Positions 11,032 to 22,300 of a DNA stretch of 64,000 bases are shown one piece after another. The notes below the pieces were generated by a model that saw nothing but the letters and a program-made list of their open reading frames with translations, searched no databases and had not been told where the DNA came from. The DNA comes from Posidonia oceanica (lineage: Eukaryota > Streptophyta > Magnoliopsida > Alismatales > Posidoniaceae), in NCBI GenBank assembly GCA_037176725.1, contig JAZBRS010000060.1, positions 53,782,001-53,846,000 of the forward strand. Reading direction: 5' to 3'. The position numbers were made by a program, and so were the translations under genes. Position 1 is the stretch's first letter; each line of letters opens with the position of its first letter.

Positions 11032-12541
11032 TTTGGCCCTTTCCTTGCAGAGCGTTCTTTCCCGTCCCATCCTTTGCATTCTCATTACCCTTGTACATTC
11101 TTCTGCATTCCAATCATGCCCCTCTGCATTCTCGCACTCTCTGCACATATCCCTGCATTTCCACTTCTTTCAGCATATCTCAAGCAAAAAACCCAAAAAT
11201 CCTCAGCAAAATCACGCATTGCATTTGGCTCGATGATGAAATCGGATGTGCTTGCCTGCTCTGGAAGGAGTCTATCCTGCCTCACCTGACACTACTTAGG
11301 CGTCTTAGCTAGTGAGGGAGCCACCTTTCAAATGAGAACAAGCGAAATAACCAAACCCCTTAGGACCTGCACCTCTCGAGGGAGATAAAATGCTAGGGTG
11401 TGAGCAAGAATGTGAGCCATAAAAGAACATGTCTAAGCATGGGTGTAAGTAAAAAGGCATACAGAAGGCGAAGGCAGAAGCAGGCCCTAGAGATAGAGGC
11501 GTGTAGCATAACCCTGTCCCACCGAACTGCTCTAGAGATGGTCCACCATTTCACACCTAGGAGCCTCAAACCCAGCAAAACCCAAGTGCCCATTACCTCT
11601 AAGTTAGGGACAGCGGAAGCCTGCAAAAAAAAAGAGAAGAGAAAGAAAAGAAAAGAAAAAGAAAAAAAAGAAGCAAGAAAAGAGGAGGAAAGACAAAAAT
11701 CAACTCTAGAAAGAAAAAAGCAAGCAGCGCGATCCCACCCCTTTACCTATCTTAGAGAGGGACTAAAGTTTGCGCCTAGGGAATACACAAGCCCCGCGGA
11801 GGCTATAAATCTAGCAAGGCCTAGCAAGCAGCTTCCCAGCTTCAACCAGGTGCCCATTACCTCCAAGTTAGAGATAGGGGAAACTTACATGCCTATGAGG
11901 GAGACAAAAGAAAAAAAGAAAGAAGGGGGTAGGTGTAAGTCCTTGGGAGTTTGGCCTGGAGCCTGTCCTCACTACCCACCACCCACACACTGCAAATAAC
12001 CCTTTCCTGAGTGCCACCAGCATGTTAAGAGTTTGAGTAGAGTCCAGTGAGTCAGGGACCCCTCTCTTCCTCTGCAGCAGGCACTAAGCACTCCGTATGC
12101 TGAGGGCTACAGCATATAAGCAAAAATCATGCACACATCTACAACATCTATTGTAAATCATGCACATATCCACGCATACCAATCGCAAACCATGCATGCA
12201 TGCACGACATTTGTCTTTCCCCTCCTTCTATTTTCCCACTCTGCAAAACTTGGCTCGGCATTGAGACAGTACTTCTATCAAGCATGCGTCGACCTTCTTC
12301 AAGCTGCACTGGTCCAGAGCTCCGACCAATCACTTTCCTGCAAGTAGAATTGCCTTTATCTGAATATACTTAATATCTGCACTCTGAATGCTAACTGTTG
12401 AGCATGCTAAACTGCTAGCTTTGAAATCTACATCTTTATCAACCAATGGTTGCATGCTTATATCTGATCTGTTGAACTGCGACTTTGGTTACAGGTATCT
12501 GAGATTTCTACACCAGCAGCCTACATTCTCCCTCCCGTAGA
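11032..12541 (+). other. Conserved spacer between integrase and downstream ORF (E2)
   Basis: No conserved protein is seen. The stretch aligns by eye with 23699-25398 and 41989-43468. Shared landmarks in order: a small hairpin TCGAT/ATCGG (11230-11245); GCTTGCCTGCTCTGG and TAGTGAGGGAGCCACC; GGCCCTAGAGATAG; a polypurine A/G tract (about 11626-11715); CTGCAGCAGGCACTAAGCAC near 12073; and an acceptor-like ACAG|GTATC at about 12494, some 50 bp before the ATG. Long conserved noncoding sequence suggests regulatory or RNA-structural use. Confidence 0.7.
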
Positions 12542-13744
12542 ATGGGTTATCCTACTCTGGTCACCCCCATGCACTGCTCAGATGCCTTGCGAGAGTGGAT
12601 TGGCAAACTCATTGAAGCCGACCGCGAGAAGCTGCACACATGGGGCATCCCTTCCAAGCTTCTGAAGGCAGCTGACGTCGAAGTAAGCCGGCATCTCCTA
12701 TGCACTGTTGCAAGGTTTTGGAAGCTAGTGCATCACGTCTTTCACTTCGGTAGGACAGAGCTGACTCCTACGCTGGAGGAAGTGTGCTGGATCTGCGGCT
12801 TCTCCAAGATCATGGGACCTACGGTCTTCATGAGGCGCGACGGGTACACTGCGGTCCTGAGCCAGCTGTCTGGGCTCTCTACCAAAAGCTGCCAACAAAG
12901 ACTGATCTGCACCAGTAGGCCCACGCCCCTGCTTCACCTAGTGTACTTTGATGCAGTTATGGAAAAGCGTGCTGAACTCAAAGATGAGCTGTGGCTCTGG
13001 GGATTCATCACCCGCTTTCTAGGCGAACTGATCTTCATGCATGGCCAGATGACAGTTGCAATCGAGATTGCCAAAATTGCACTTGCAATGGTGACCCAGC
13101 AGATTGACTTGGCACCAGTTGTCCTTGCAGAAACTTACCACGGACTAGACTGCATCGCACACCGCTGCCGCCATTTCCACGGCTACAGAGCACTTGTGCA
13201 GACCTGGCTAGCTGCACACCTGGAGATGGATCTTCTGCACCCTCAGAGGCATGCCATTGAAACATACTACAGCAGCGGCCATGCAAGAACTATCAAGAGC
13301 GTACCAGAAGAGTACCAGAAGCTATCCAAGTTGACGGATGATGCAGTGACTTGGCGAATCATCCCATCCACAGCTGAACCCTTCACCATCTTCTTCGATG
13401 CTCGCGACACGCAACTCGTGGTGCTGCCAGGATTCACCAGGGGTGTGGAGTACCACCCTATCCAGGTCATGCGGCAGTTTGGCTTCCAGCAGGGCACCTT
13501 TATTGACAGCACTACGCCCAAGCTCATGCAAACTTACCCTCTCAGCACAACAGCAGCCACAACAGAACTAGCAGACCTGATGCAGCATGGGGTGAAGTCT
13601 ACAGACATTGCAGCTATAAAGGGCTTAGGATGCACTTCTGAGTATGTCGCTGAGGTGCAGGGACTCTGGCTCCTCAACGAGATTCCTCCTGGTGCCCCCC
13701 AGTTCCCTGACTCCTGGAAAGCAAAGAAGGCTCGACTTAACTAG
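12542..13744 (+). CDS. DUF7745 / plant-mobile-domain-like protein, intact third ORF of E2
   Basis: This is an uninterrupted 400-codon ORF from ATG (12542) to TAG (13742-13744). The sequence resembles the DUF7745 / plant mobile domain group often found in plant Ty3/gypsy elements: N-terminal PTLVTPMHC and LREWIGKL, then RHLLCTVARFWK, a signature HFGRTELTPTLEEVCWICG, a central LWGFITRFLGELIF helix-like block, CRHFHGYRAL, and a C-terminal GVEYHPIQVMRQFGFQQG. No signal peptide or membrane segment is evident. Orthologous frames start with the same MG(Y/F)PTL at 25399 (E3, broken) and 43469 (E4, one stop). The start is chosen because all three copies share it. Molecular function is unknown. It is striking that this frame is intact while the adjoining pol carries 20 stops, and it still has at least a dozen in-frame CAG codons. 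Family assignment is from recalled motifs, not a search. Confidence 0.8.
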   Translation: MGYPTLVTPMHCSDALREWIGKLIEADREKLHTWGIPSKLLKAADVEVSRHLLCTVARFWKLVHHVFHFGRTELTPTLEEVCWICGFSKIMGPTVFMRRDGYTAVLSQLSGLSTKSCQQRLICTSRPTPLLHLVYFDAVMEKRAELKDELWLWGFITRFLGELIFMHGQMTVAIEIAKIALAMVTQQIDLAPVVLAETYHGLDCIAHRCRHFHGYRALVQTWLAAHLEMDLLHPQRHAIETYYSSGHARTIKSVPEEYQKLSKLTDDAVTWRIIPSTAEPFTIFFDARDTQLVVLPGFTRGVEYHPIQVMRQFGFQQGTFIDSTTPKLMQTYPLSTTAATTELADLMQHGVKSTDIAAIKGLGCTSEYVAEVQGLWLLNEIPPGAPQFPDSWKAKKARLN

Positions 13745-14289
13745 GCATCTGTGTAGTTGCTTGCTTGTTTAGCTCTTTTTGAATCATGCTGTATCTTTTT
13801 GACATACCAGAGGCGTGTAACCAGAGATTCACTCAATACAAAGACGTTTCACGCCATTTGTTTGTGTTGCATGCCTTACCTATTGCATATTTGTTCCTGC
13901 CAGGATGTTGCAGGACCCGCATCAAGCACTTTAGAGCGTTAGCCCATGCAAGCAGCCTAGAGCAGCCCCGCAAGAGATTTAGAGCAGTTCCCCCTACAAG
14001 TACCATGCAACTCGCAGCCTCAGCAAGGGAATTGCAGCAAAGCTCCCTCTGCGATCAACATGCATGCAAGAACCTCTGCAGACCCATGCATCGCGGCAAC
14101 CGCCTTTGCCTGGATCGCTCTGGGCTGGCATCCCTAACTGCTCGTTTGGCAAACACATTAGTTTTGTCTGCATTTCCTTGCCTTTTTTTGATACTAGGGG
14201 TGCTCCAGCTGTCCCTTGGTATCATCTCTGATACCAGGGGCATCTTTTTAGCTGCTCTCTAGTATCGCTCCCTCTCCCCTTTCCTTCTC
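13745..14289 (+). other. E2 3' untranslated stretch before array
   Basis: The stretch includes GGGCTGGCATCCCTAACTGC (about 14126), a member of the GRYA/TRYY small-hairpin family seen in the arrays, and a motif pair GATACTAGGGGTGC...CTGTCCCTTGGTATC (about 14190-14223) that also occurs in E3 and E4. No conserved ORF. Confidence 0.6.
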
Positions 14290-15545
14290 CTTGCGACTTC
14301 GCTTCGTGCGGACGAAGTCTTTCACCTGTTTCCTCGTGCAAGGTCAGGCCCGCTTGCTTCCTTGGGCGAGGACAAGCCCTGCTTGGCTCTGTGCGGACAG
14401 AGCCCCCCGTCTGTTTCCTCGGGCAAGGATCAAACCCACTTGCTTCCTCAGGCAAGGACAAGCCTTGTGCAGCTCCGTGCGGATGGAGTTTCCCTGTTTC
14501 TTCGGGCGAGGATCAGGTTCGCTTATTCCTCGGCCGAGGATAAGCGTATGTGCGCCCCGCTTGCTTCCTTGGGCGAGGACAAGCCTTTTTCCTTTCTTGC
14601 TTGCTTCCTCGGGCGAGGACAAGCCTTTTTTTCTTCTCGCGTGACTCCACTCTGTGCAGACGGGGTCCCGCTTGCTTGCTTCCTCGGGCGAGGACAAGCC
14701 TCTTTCTTCTTGCCTTCTGCGGGACTCCGCTCCATGCGGACGGAGTCCCGCCTGCTTGCTTCCTCATGTGAGGACAAGCCTTTTTCCTTTCTTGCTTGCT
14801 TCCTCGGGCGAGGACAAGCCTTTTTTCTTTTCGCATGACTCCACTCCGTGCGGACGGAGTCCCGCCTGCTTGCTTCCTCGGGCGAGGACAAGCCTCTTTC
14901 TTCTTGCTTTCTGCGCGACTCCGCTCTGTGCAGACGGAGTCCTGCCCGCTTGCTTCCTCAGGCGAGGACAAGCCTTTTTCCTTTCTTGCTTGCTTCCTCT
15001 GGCGAGGACAAGCCTTTTTCTTTTCGCATGACTCCGCTCCGTGCAGACGAGGTCCCGCTTGCTTGCTTCCTCGGGCGAGGACAAGTCCCCCTGCGACTTC
15101 ACTTCGTGCAGACGAAGTCCCTCCTGTTTCCTTGGGTGAGGATCAGGCCCGCTTGTTTCCCCGACTGGGGACGAGTCCCTGGGTGACTTCGCTCTGTGTG
15201 GACGAAGTCCCCTGTCTGTTTCCTCGGGCGAGGATCAGACTGTTGCTTGCTTCCTCGGGCGAGGACAAGCCCCCTTTGGATTCCATCCGCATGGAATCCC
15301 CCACTTGCATCCTCGGGCGAGGACAAGCCACTGCCGTCTCTGTCCACACAGAGGCTGCGCTTGCTTCCTTAGGCGAGGACAAGCTCTTCTCGGACCCCGT
15401 ATGCTTGGAGTCCTTCCCTGTATCCTCGTGCGAGGATCAGCCCTTGCGTGGCTTCGCTCTGGGCGGACGATGCCCACACTTGCCTTCCCCCTTTCTCTTC
15501 CTTGCTTGTTTCCTCGGGTGAGGACAAGCTGCTTCTATTTCCCCT
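14290..15545 (+). repeat. Hairpin-rich tandem array, GGGCGAGGACAAGC units (E2)
   Basis: Irregular units, many near 80 bp, repeat GCTTGCTTCCTCGGGCGAGG followed by ACAAGC, and GACTCCGCTCCGTGCGGAC followed by GGAGTC. Both halves are inverted repeats: GCTTG/CAAGC plus CCTCG/CGAGG in the first, and GGACTCCG/CGGAGTCC in the second. The array sits between the third ORF and the polypurine tract, where plant Tat/Ogre elements are known to carry hypervariable satellite-like sequence. Long open frames on both strands here are repeat artefacts. Confidence 0.88.
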
Positions 15546-15942
15546 ACGGGCTGGCAGCCCTAACTGCTTGGTCGACAGTCGTCAATTTGTCTAACCCCTT
15601 TGCTTGTTGGGCCAGCAGCCCTAACTGCTCAGATGCCAAGCCCGTTAGTCTTGTCAAGCATCCCTTTTGTGGGCTCAGACTAATCACCGAACTCATACAC
15701 TGCATTGCAGCTTTCTTTGCATCCCTTCTGCATCAGCACTGCATTCTTTTACTAACAGCATGGCATGATAAATAACTGCATCGGCATGCATTGCATCTGC
15801 ACTAGCACGCATTGCATCCGCATCAGCATTCGCACCTACAGCTGCATTGTGGCTCTGAGTCATGATTTCCGATGCATCTGCCGGGTAAATGACTCATGCC
15901 TACAACAATTTATGCTCCTGTCGGCGTCAGGTAGGGTGTCTT
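15546..15942 (+). other. E2 3' terminal noncoding stretch
   Basis: Contains two GGCTGGCAGCCCTAACTGC-type motifs (about 15550 and 15613), GCATTGCATC-rich simple sequence, and the conserved block before the polypurine tract that also occurs in E1, E3 and E4. Confidence 0.6.
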
Positions 15943-16006
15943 GTCTACCCTGAGTAGTGGTCTCGCTACGCTTGACCTCGCTCAGGGAGGGCATCTGTAG
16001 ACACCC
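15943..16006 (+). promoter_or_regulatory. Polypurine tract in a stem spanning the LTR junction (E2)
   Basis: GTCTACCCTGAG (15943-15954) pairs with CTCAGGG (15981-15987) and TAGAC (15998-16002), enclosing the polypurine tract AGGGAGGG. Compared with E1, E3 and E4, the 5' arm has GTCTA instead of GTCAA and the LTR starts TGTAGAC instead of TGTTGAC, so the pairing is kept by a matched change. Confidence 0.75.
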
Positions 16007-19000
16007 CATTTTGACAGCCTAGAAGTTGGCGATTTCTCTTGTAGGCTCACTTGGACTCTGGAATGGCACTCTTTTTCAAACCTAACCCATTTCTAACCCA
16101 TTTCCACCTAAAACCTTAGCTAAACCCAACCCAAGCCTTCTTACACCTTTTTAAACCCTTTCCAAGCCCAAGCCCAAGCCCATTTCAGCCTTTTGCCTCT
16201 TGGGTATGTTGTACGTTGGAATAGGCAGCGTCCAACGTTGGACGTGTCCTGTGCTAGTGTCCAACGACTCGGTTGCAGCAGCGGCTATTCTGCCACCTTT
16301 GGCTCACCTCCCGTCCACTCCACTGCCCCTCTGCACTTACTACCCATCCCCTCATGCATTCCAGGCCATCCACTACCTTCCAAGGCCGAGTAAGTGCACT
16401 TACTAGCCATCTCTTCCACCCCAGCCCATTTTCCACTCTCTTCCGTTCTCACTGCCTTCAGCCGCTTCTACCTGCCACCACTGCGACTTCACCGGCCTTC
16501 TAGCAGAGCCCATGCCCCCTCCTGACATCCCTCGTGGCCTCCACACACTCAAGAGCACCTACCATCGCCTACAAGACCTGCAATTCCACCTGCAACCTTT
16601 GCCATTTGGTGGAGGAACCCATGCACCACTTAACAAAAAAGCCACCTTTGAGCCTCCGCACCATTCACCACATGAACGAGAGAGAGAATTCAACCACTCC
16701 GAGAGTAAGAGTGAACTCCCACCTTCCCTCCCGAACCTTCAACGCCTTCTCCCATGCCTCCAGCAAGCCACGTGACCTCGTCGGAGTTCGTCCACCGCAG
16801 ACTTCCGCAGCGCCGCTGAAGAAGCTCGAACCGCCGTTCCAGGCCGCGCACAGGTTGGTTATCCATCCTTGAGGCTCGTGCATGATTGCTCGAGCGTTCC
16901 CGCATGCTTTCCATGCGCTTTTGCACTGCACACACCCCTCCTCGCCTTGGTTTTCCAGCCGTGAGGGGGAGGAGGTGGGTGGAGCAATCCACCCGCCTAA
17001 TCTTGGCACCAAGCATACCACCATGCTTGTGGTCAATCACACTTGCTCGCAAGCAAGTTATTTTGAGGTTTTGGATCGATTTGGCTGCCGTTCTTGGCCA
17101 AATGGATCTTCAGTCTATTGGATGCCCCGACTGGTGCGTCCAATGTTGGACGCGGCCACAGCCAGCGTCCAACACCCTGCTATGCCTCCTTTGCCTTATC
17201 TTTGCTTTGAAGTTTGCCATGCCTTGCTGATTGCTTACCTTTTATGAGTGTGTGCCGCATGCTTTCCTTACATGTTTGCAGATGCTATGCCATGTCTTTT
17301 CCCTTGTTTGGATCATGTCTTGAATCATTTTTGCATGCTTTAGTTCTGTCTGCAGTCTGCCTGCGTTGGACGCCTAGGTGAGCCACGTCCAACGTTGGAC
17401 GTCGGTTCATCCAGCGTCCAACATGTCTGCTAGCTCTTATCTGCTGCCATGCTTGCATCTTGCCTCTTTTTGATATTTATGCTTGATCCATGCATGCTCA
17501 GTGATGCCTGGCCTCTAAGGCAACCATGTTTAGATTTCTTAACCTCCTCTCAAGTTGCATGCTATCTTTTTCTTGGGTTTTTATCCTTCATTCCTATGCA
17601 TGTTCTTCCTTTCTTACTTCTCATGGATTATATGCTTGCTGTGAATATTTCTTCTTGATCTGGCATGTCATCAGTAGCTCGCATGCATGTTAGGTGGGGT
17701 TTAGAGCTGAGCTCCTCCTTAGCAGGTGGGTTTTGCATTCTGCAGGTGTTGGACGCTGGGGGCTTCAGCGTCCTATGTTGGACACTGCTGTCACTAGCGT
17801 CTAACGTCTCTGCTCATTTACATCGGTTTCAAGTATTTGCATGATGCTCTGATCCATTTGTTTGCATGATTTATGTGTTCATATGCTTTTTTTAGCTCTT
17901 GTTGCAATTGTTCTTTAGCTTTCGTAGATCATATGCTAGTTTTTATGCAAGTTCTTGTGTGTTTGTGCCTCCCAGTGCGTTGTATGTTGCTGTTCCTGGC
18001 ATCCAACGTTGGACGTTGGTTCAGCTCGCGTCCAACGCTCTGGTTGAGCTTTATGCCTGGCATGCGTTGTAGCTGTTATTCCTTGGTTTTTATGTGATCC
18101 TTGCTTGCATGTTTAGCTTATACCTGCTTACAGTAGCCTAATGCATGCTTCCATGTTTTATTTATCATCTGTATGCTTTTGCTTTGCTGTCCCTTCTGGC
18201 CTGTGTTGGATGCCAGCCTCTCTGGCGTCTAACGTTGGATACCATGCCCGAGGGTGTCCAACGCCTTGCTTGCTTTGATTGCTACCTTAGCTTGCCCCTT
18301 GCTCTGAATCTGCTTCTGGTCTGCTGTCTTGTTTGCTCTGCATGTCATGCATCCCATTTTTCTATATTTCTGCATCTGCATTGCATCCATATAGCTAGAA
18401 TGCATCCTTTTTCAAAACCTACATGCTGTTTGCCTCCAGTAGGTGTTGGACGCCAACAATGCCAACGTCCAACGCTTGCAGTTGGCTGAAGCGAGGTTTT
18501 AAAATGCCGACTTGATTTCATTCATTGTTTTCCGTGTTTTATTGCTTTTGTTTGTACTGCAACCCCCATGCATGCTACTTGACCCCTGTTTTTGTTTTTG
18601 CACCGTGCCCTTGCATCGTTTTCCATGCTTTCGCCTCATTTTCTGTGCTCTCGCATCATTTTCCGTGCCTGCTTTTGCTTTATCGCTTGCATGTTGTTTG
18701 CATTGCTTGGTTTTCCCCGTAGTTTTGTTTTATCGCTTACATTTGCATTAGGGCTATGATGCTTACTGCCTAGGAGTTCTCACGAACCAGGGTTCGCCCA
18801 GTTCGGAACACTAGCAGCATTGCTGAGCACATAGATAGCACGTTTATTTCCCATGCATGGTAAGCAGACATTCATTGCATTTAGGCATTAGGCTAGCATC
18901 TTCCTGCATTAGCGAGCGAGATTGCCTAAGAAAGACCGACTCTCGGACGTATCGGGGGTGCCTAACACCTTCCCCATGCTTAACAGGAGTCCTTGCCCTT

Positions 19001-19340
19001 TCTCTTGGCCCGTATCGACCTTTCCTTCATCCTTGGCTTGAGTCATAGCATAGCATAACATAGCAAAGCATCGCATTGTGTCGCATTGCATCCCTTTGCC
19101 CCCTCTTTGCATCCAGTTTTGCATGTCTTTTCATGCATTACCCTCGATTTTCCCTATCTCCCAACTTAATAGACCTGGTGGTGACTCTGATTTGTCTTAT
19201 CATTTTATTTTTCTTCTTTTGCCAGTGTTTCCGAGTCGAGTTTCTACCCACAGATCCTGCCACATATAGTGAGCCTATTTTGATCAGTGCACGCGAACTT
19301 TGGCATCGTGCATGGACGATCAGAATTCAGGATTACTATA
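15996..19340 (+). repeat. B-type LTR (3' LTR of E2, 3345 bp)
   Basis: The LTR starts TGTAGACACC after the polypurine tract and ends GATTACTATA, where the canonical end is ACTACA. Through 16210-18480 it carries recurrent GTTGGACGC/GCGTCCAAC inverted repeats, often as two hairpins back to back. The right end shares landmarks with the A and C types: GATGCTTACTGCCTAGGAGT (18758), terminal hairpin (18954-18975) and TGGTGGTGACTCTG (19176). The next five bases, GCCAG, do not match the preceding GCATC, so this is not a separate solo insertion. E5 is a second copy. Confidence 0.85.
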
Positions 19341-19375
19341 GCCAGCGCTTCATCCCTCAGAGCAACCGTCCAGCT

Positions 19376-22300
19376 GTTGGACCTTCAGAAGAGCACCTTT
19401 GCTTCCCTTCCAGCCGCGACACTGTCCCTATCGGTGCCATTACCAGTGGCATCCCTGGGCGGCCTATTTGCATCTCTGATTGCCCTAGTGCCACAACCAG
19501 CCACGCTAGGAGGTTAGCCAGCCAGCCAGCCAGTAACAGAGCAGATGCCCCGGCCGATGATATGTCTGGAAGCTAGAGCAGATGCCGTAGGTGGAGGAAT
19601 TGTCGGGCAGGACTCTGAAGAGGTTGTCTGTGCCTATTACGTCGACACACCCTCTGAAGACGAGGAAGGTGCGACTGCAGAAGCCCAAGTGGCTGACAAG
19701 CTCAAAGACTTGGAACTGTTTTTCCAAGAGCAACTCGCGGTGTTGGCTGAAGACGCCATCGAGCAGCAGGCATTGAGGAAAGGGAAAGCCGTGGCCACGG
19801 GTCCCTCCCTACCGCAAGACCATTCCTCAATCATGGTCTTGGAAGAAGAACCAGAAGCAGCTCCCACTAGACCAGACGAGTTGATCACTCCATAGCTAGA
19901 AGGCGGGTCTAGATGGTTTGTGCGGCGCATGCCCCGCACGGGCAGCACATTTGGCAACAATGCACAGTTTTGTCGCCTAGAGGACAGTTGTTCGTCCCCA
20001 ACACTCCACGCAAGTACATCTGAGAACGCTGAGGAGGGGACAGTATAGACAGCAGCGGTAGCAGACAGAGCAGTCCTAGCAGTCCAGGCAGTCCCAGCAG
20101 TGACAGTGGTGCTAGAGCTGCCAAAACAGACAAAGTAGCCACAGCAGCTAGATCAGTCAGCGGGACCAGGGGCCACTAAAACAGACACCACCCACCGAGC
20201 CTACAGAAATACTCAGGTGAGCGTGACCATCCTGAGATGTCATCAGGATCAAGAGGCGGAACATGTCCACTCCTTCGACATTACAGACCCCACATTTGAG
20301 AAGGAGAACCTCTCGGAACTCATTGCATATGAGGAGGACGATAAAGGCGTAGATGAGAATGATGAACCACCGCCTGAGTTCCAGCCTTATGATGACGACC
20401 CAGAAGGGCCCAACCTCCATGTCGAGGAAGAGACGGAGGTTATCAACATTAGCACAGCTGAAGATGTTAAGGAGGTCCACATCAGTGCCCTACTGATGCC
20501 CCAGGCCAGAGCAGAGTTTATTGCATTCCTTATGGAATATGCAGATGTCTTCGCCTGGAGTTATGAAGACATGGTCGGCCTTGATGTCGAGATCGTGGTG
20601 CATAACTTGCCTCTGGATCCAGACGGGAAGCTAGTAAAGCAGAAACTTCGGAAGTGGCGACCATAGTGGCTGCTCAAAATCAAAGAGGAAATCATGAAGT
20701 AGCACAGCGTTGGTTTTCTCAAGGTCGTCCTCAATCCAGAATGGCTCACGAACGTCGTGCCTGTGCCCAAGAAGGACGGATGGGTCTGCATGTGCAATGA
20801 TTATAAGGATCTGAACAAAGCCAATCCTAAGGACGACTTCCCCTTACCGCACATTGACATCCTGGTGGACAACACTGCAGGGCACAAGATGCTCTCCTTC
20901 ATGGACGGCTTCTCCGGCTACAACCAAATTAGAATGGCAGAAGAAGACATGAAGAGGAACTCATTCATCACCCCTTGGGGAGTCTTCTGCTATTAGGTCA
21001 TGCCATTTGGGCTCAAGAACGCTGGAGCAACATATCAGAGGGCGATGATAGCATTGTTCCATGACCTCATGCACCAAGAAGTTGAGGTCTACATGGACGA
21101 CATTATTGCTAAGTCTAGAGAGCCCGAGGATCACCTTATCTGCCTCAAGAAGCTCTTTAACTACCTGAGGAAGTACAAGCTTCGTCTTAACCCCAGTAAA
21201 TGTGTATTTGGAGTATCATCTGGCAAGCTGCTGGGCTACATTGTCAGCCAGAGGGGGATTGAAGTGGACTCGAGCAAGGCCAACTCCATCGTGGACATGC
21301 CACCCCCCAAGACTGAAAAGGAAGTCAGAGGCCTACTGGGGCGTCTACAGTATATCAGTCAGTTCATCACACAGCTCACGCCTATCTTCGAACCGATTTT
21401 CAAGCTCCTGAAGAAGAATGCACAGATCCACTGGAGCGAGGAGTGCCAAGCTGCGTTTGACAAGATCAAGCAGCTCCTGATCAAGCCTCCTGTCCTGGTT
21501 TCTCCTGTTTCGGGAAGGCCTCTGATTCTCTATCTTTCTACCACGCAGTATTCCATGGGCACCGTCCTACGCCAACATGATGAAACCGGTAGAAATGAGC
21601 ATGCCATCTATTACCTAAGCAAGAAGTTCACTGATTGCGAAGCCAAGTATAGCACCATAGAGAAGACCTGCCTATCCCTGGTCTGGACCTCGTAGAAGCT
21701 AAAACATTACATGATGGTGCACCCGGTCCAGCTCTTATGCTGGCATGACCCCATCAAGTTCCTTTTTTAGAAGCCAGCTATGGTGGGCAGATGTGTTAAG
21801 TGGTAGGTGTTATTATCTCAGTATGACATCACCTTCGTCACGTAGAAGTCAATGAAGGGGCAAGCCATGGCGGATCATCTGGCCGACTTCCCCTTACCTG
21901 AATATCAGCCTCTGCAGACACAGTTCCCTGATGAGGACATTCTATTTGCCACGGAGGATTCAGAGCAGAAGGATCCTGAAGACGAACTACAGTGGCATTT
22001 GTACTTCGATAGCGCAGTTAATAGAAGGGGCAGAGGCATCGATGCTGTCTTAGCAATGCTGAAGGGAGAGTTGATCCCATTTGCAAGGAAGATGACATTC
22101 CCTTGCACCAACAATGAGGCAGAGTATGAAGCCTGCCTTCTGGGACTACAAGTCGCACTCAAGCATGATGTGCGCAAGCTGCATGTACACGGAGATGCGA
22201 TGTTGGTCATCTCCCAGGTCAATGGCGACTGGAAGACCAAGGATCCTAAGCTGGTACCTTACCATGAATGCCTCATGAAGCTAATAGAAGAATTTGGAAG

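Larger units (their letters stand above)
6968..19340 (+). mobile_element. E2: Tat/Ogre-like element, gag-protease deleted
   Basis: E2 runs from a 5' LTR remnant interrupted by E1, through an RT-RNaseH-integrase pseudogene (7660-11031), a conserved spacer, an intact 400-codon ORF (12542-13744), a hairpin-rich array (14290-15545), a polypurine tract (about 15984-15990) and a B-type 3' LTR (15996-19340). A deletion near 7600-7660 joins LTR sequence directly to the region just upstream of RT, so LTR end, primer-binding site, gag and protease are missing. The visible 5' LTR remnant looks more like the A type than the B type of its 3' LTR. Confidence 0.75.

Noticed and set aside
14291..15521. Long frames on both strands rich in Arg/Ala/Ser
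   Set aside because: They are translations of the hairpin array; both strands are open because stops are absent from the repeat unit.
15996..19340. B-type LTR as a solo insertion between E2 and E3
   Set aside because: Flanking 5-mers (GCATC, GCCAG) do not match, and the left side is a polypurine tract whose stem arm matches this LTR start.
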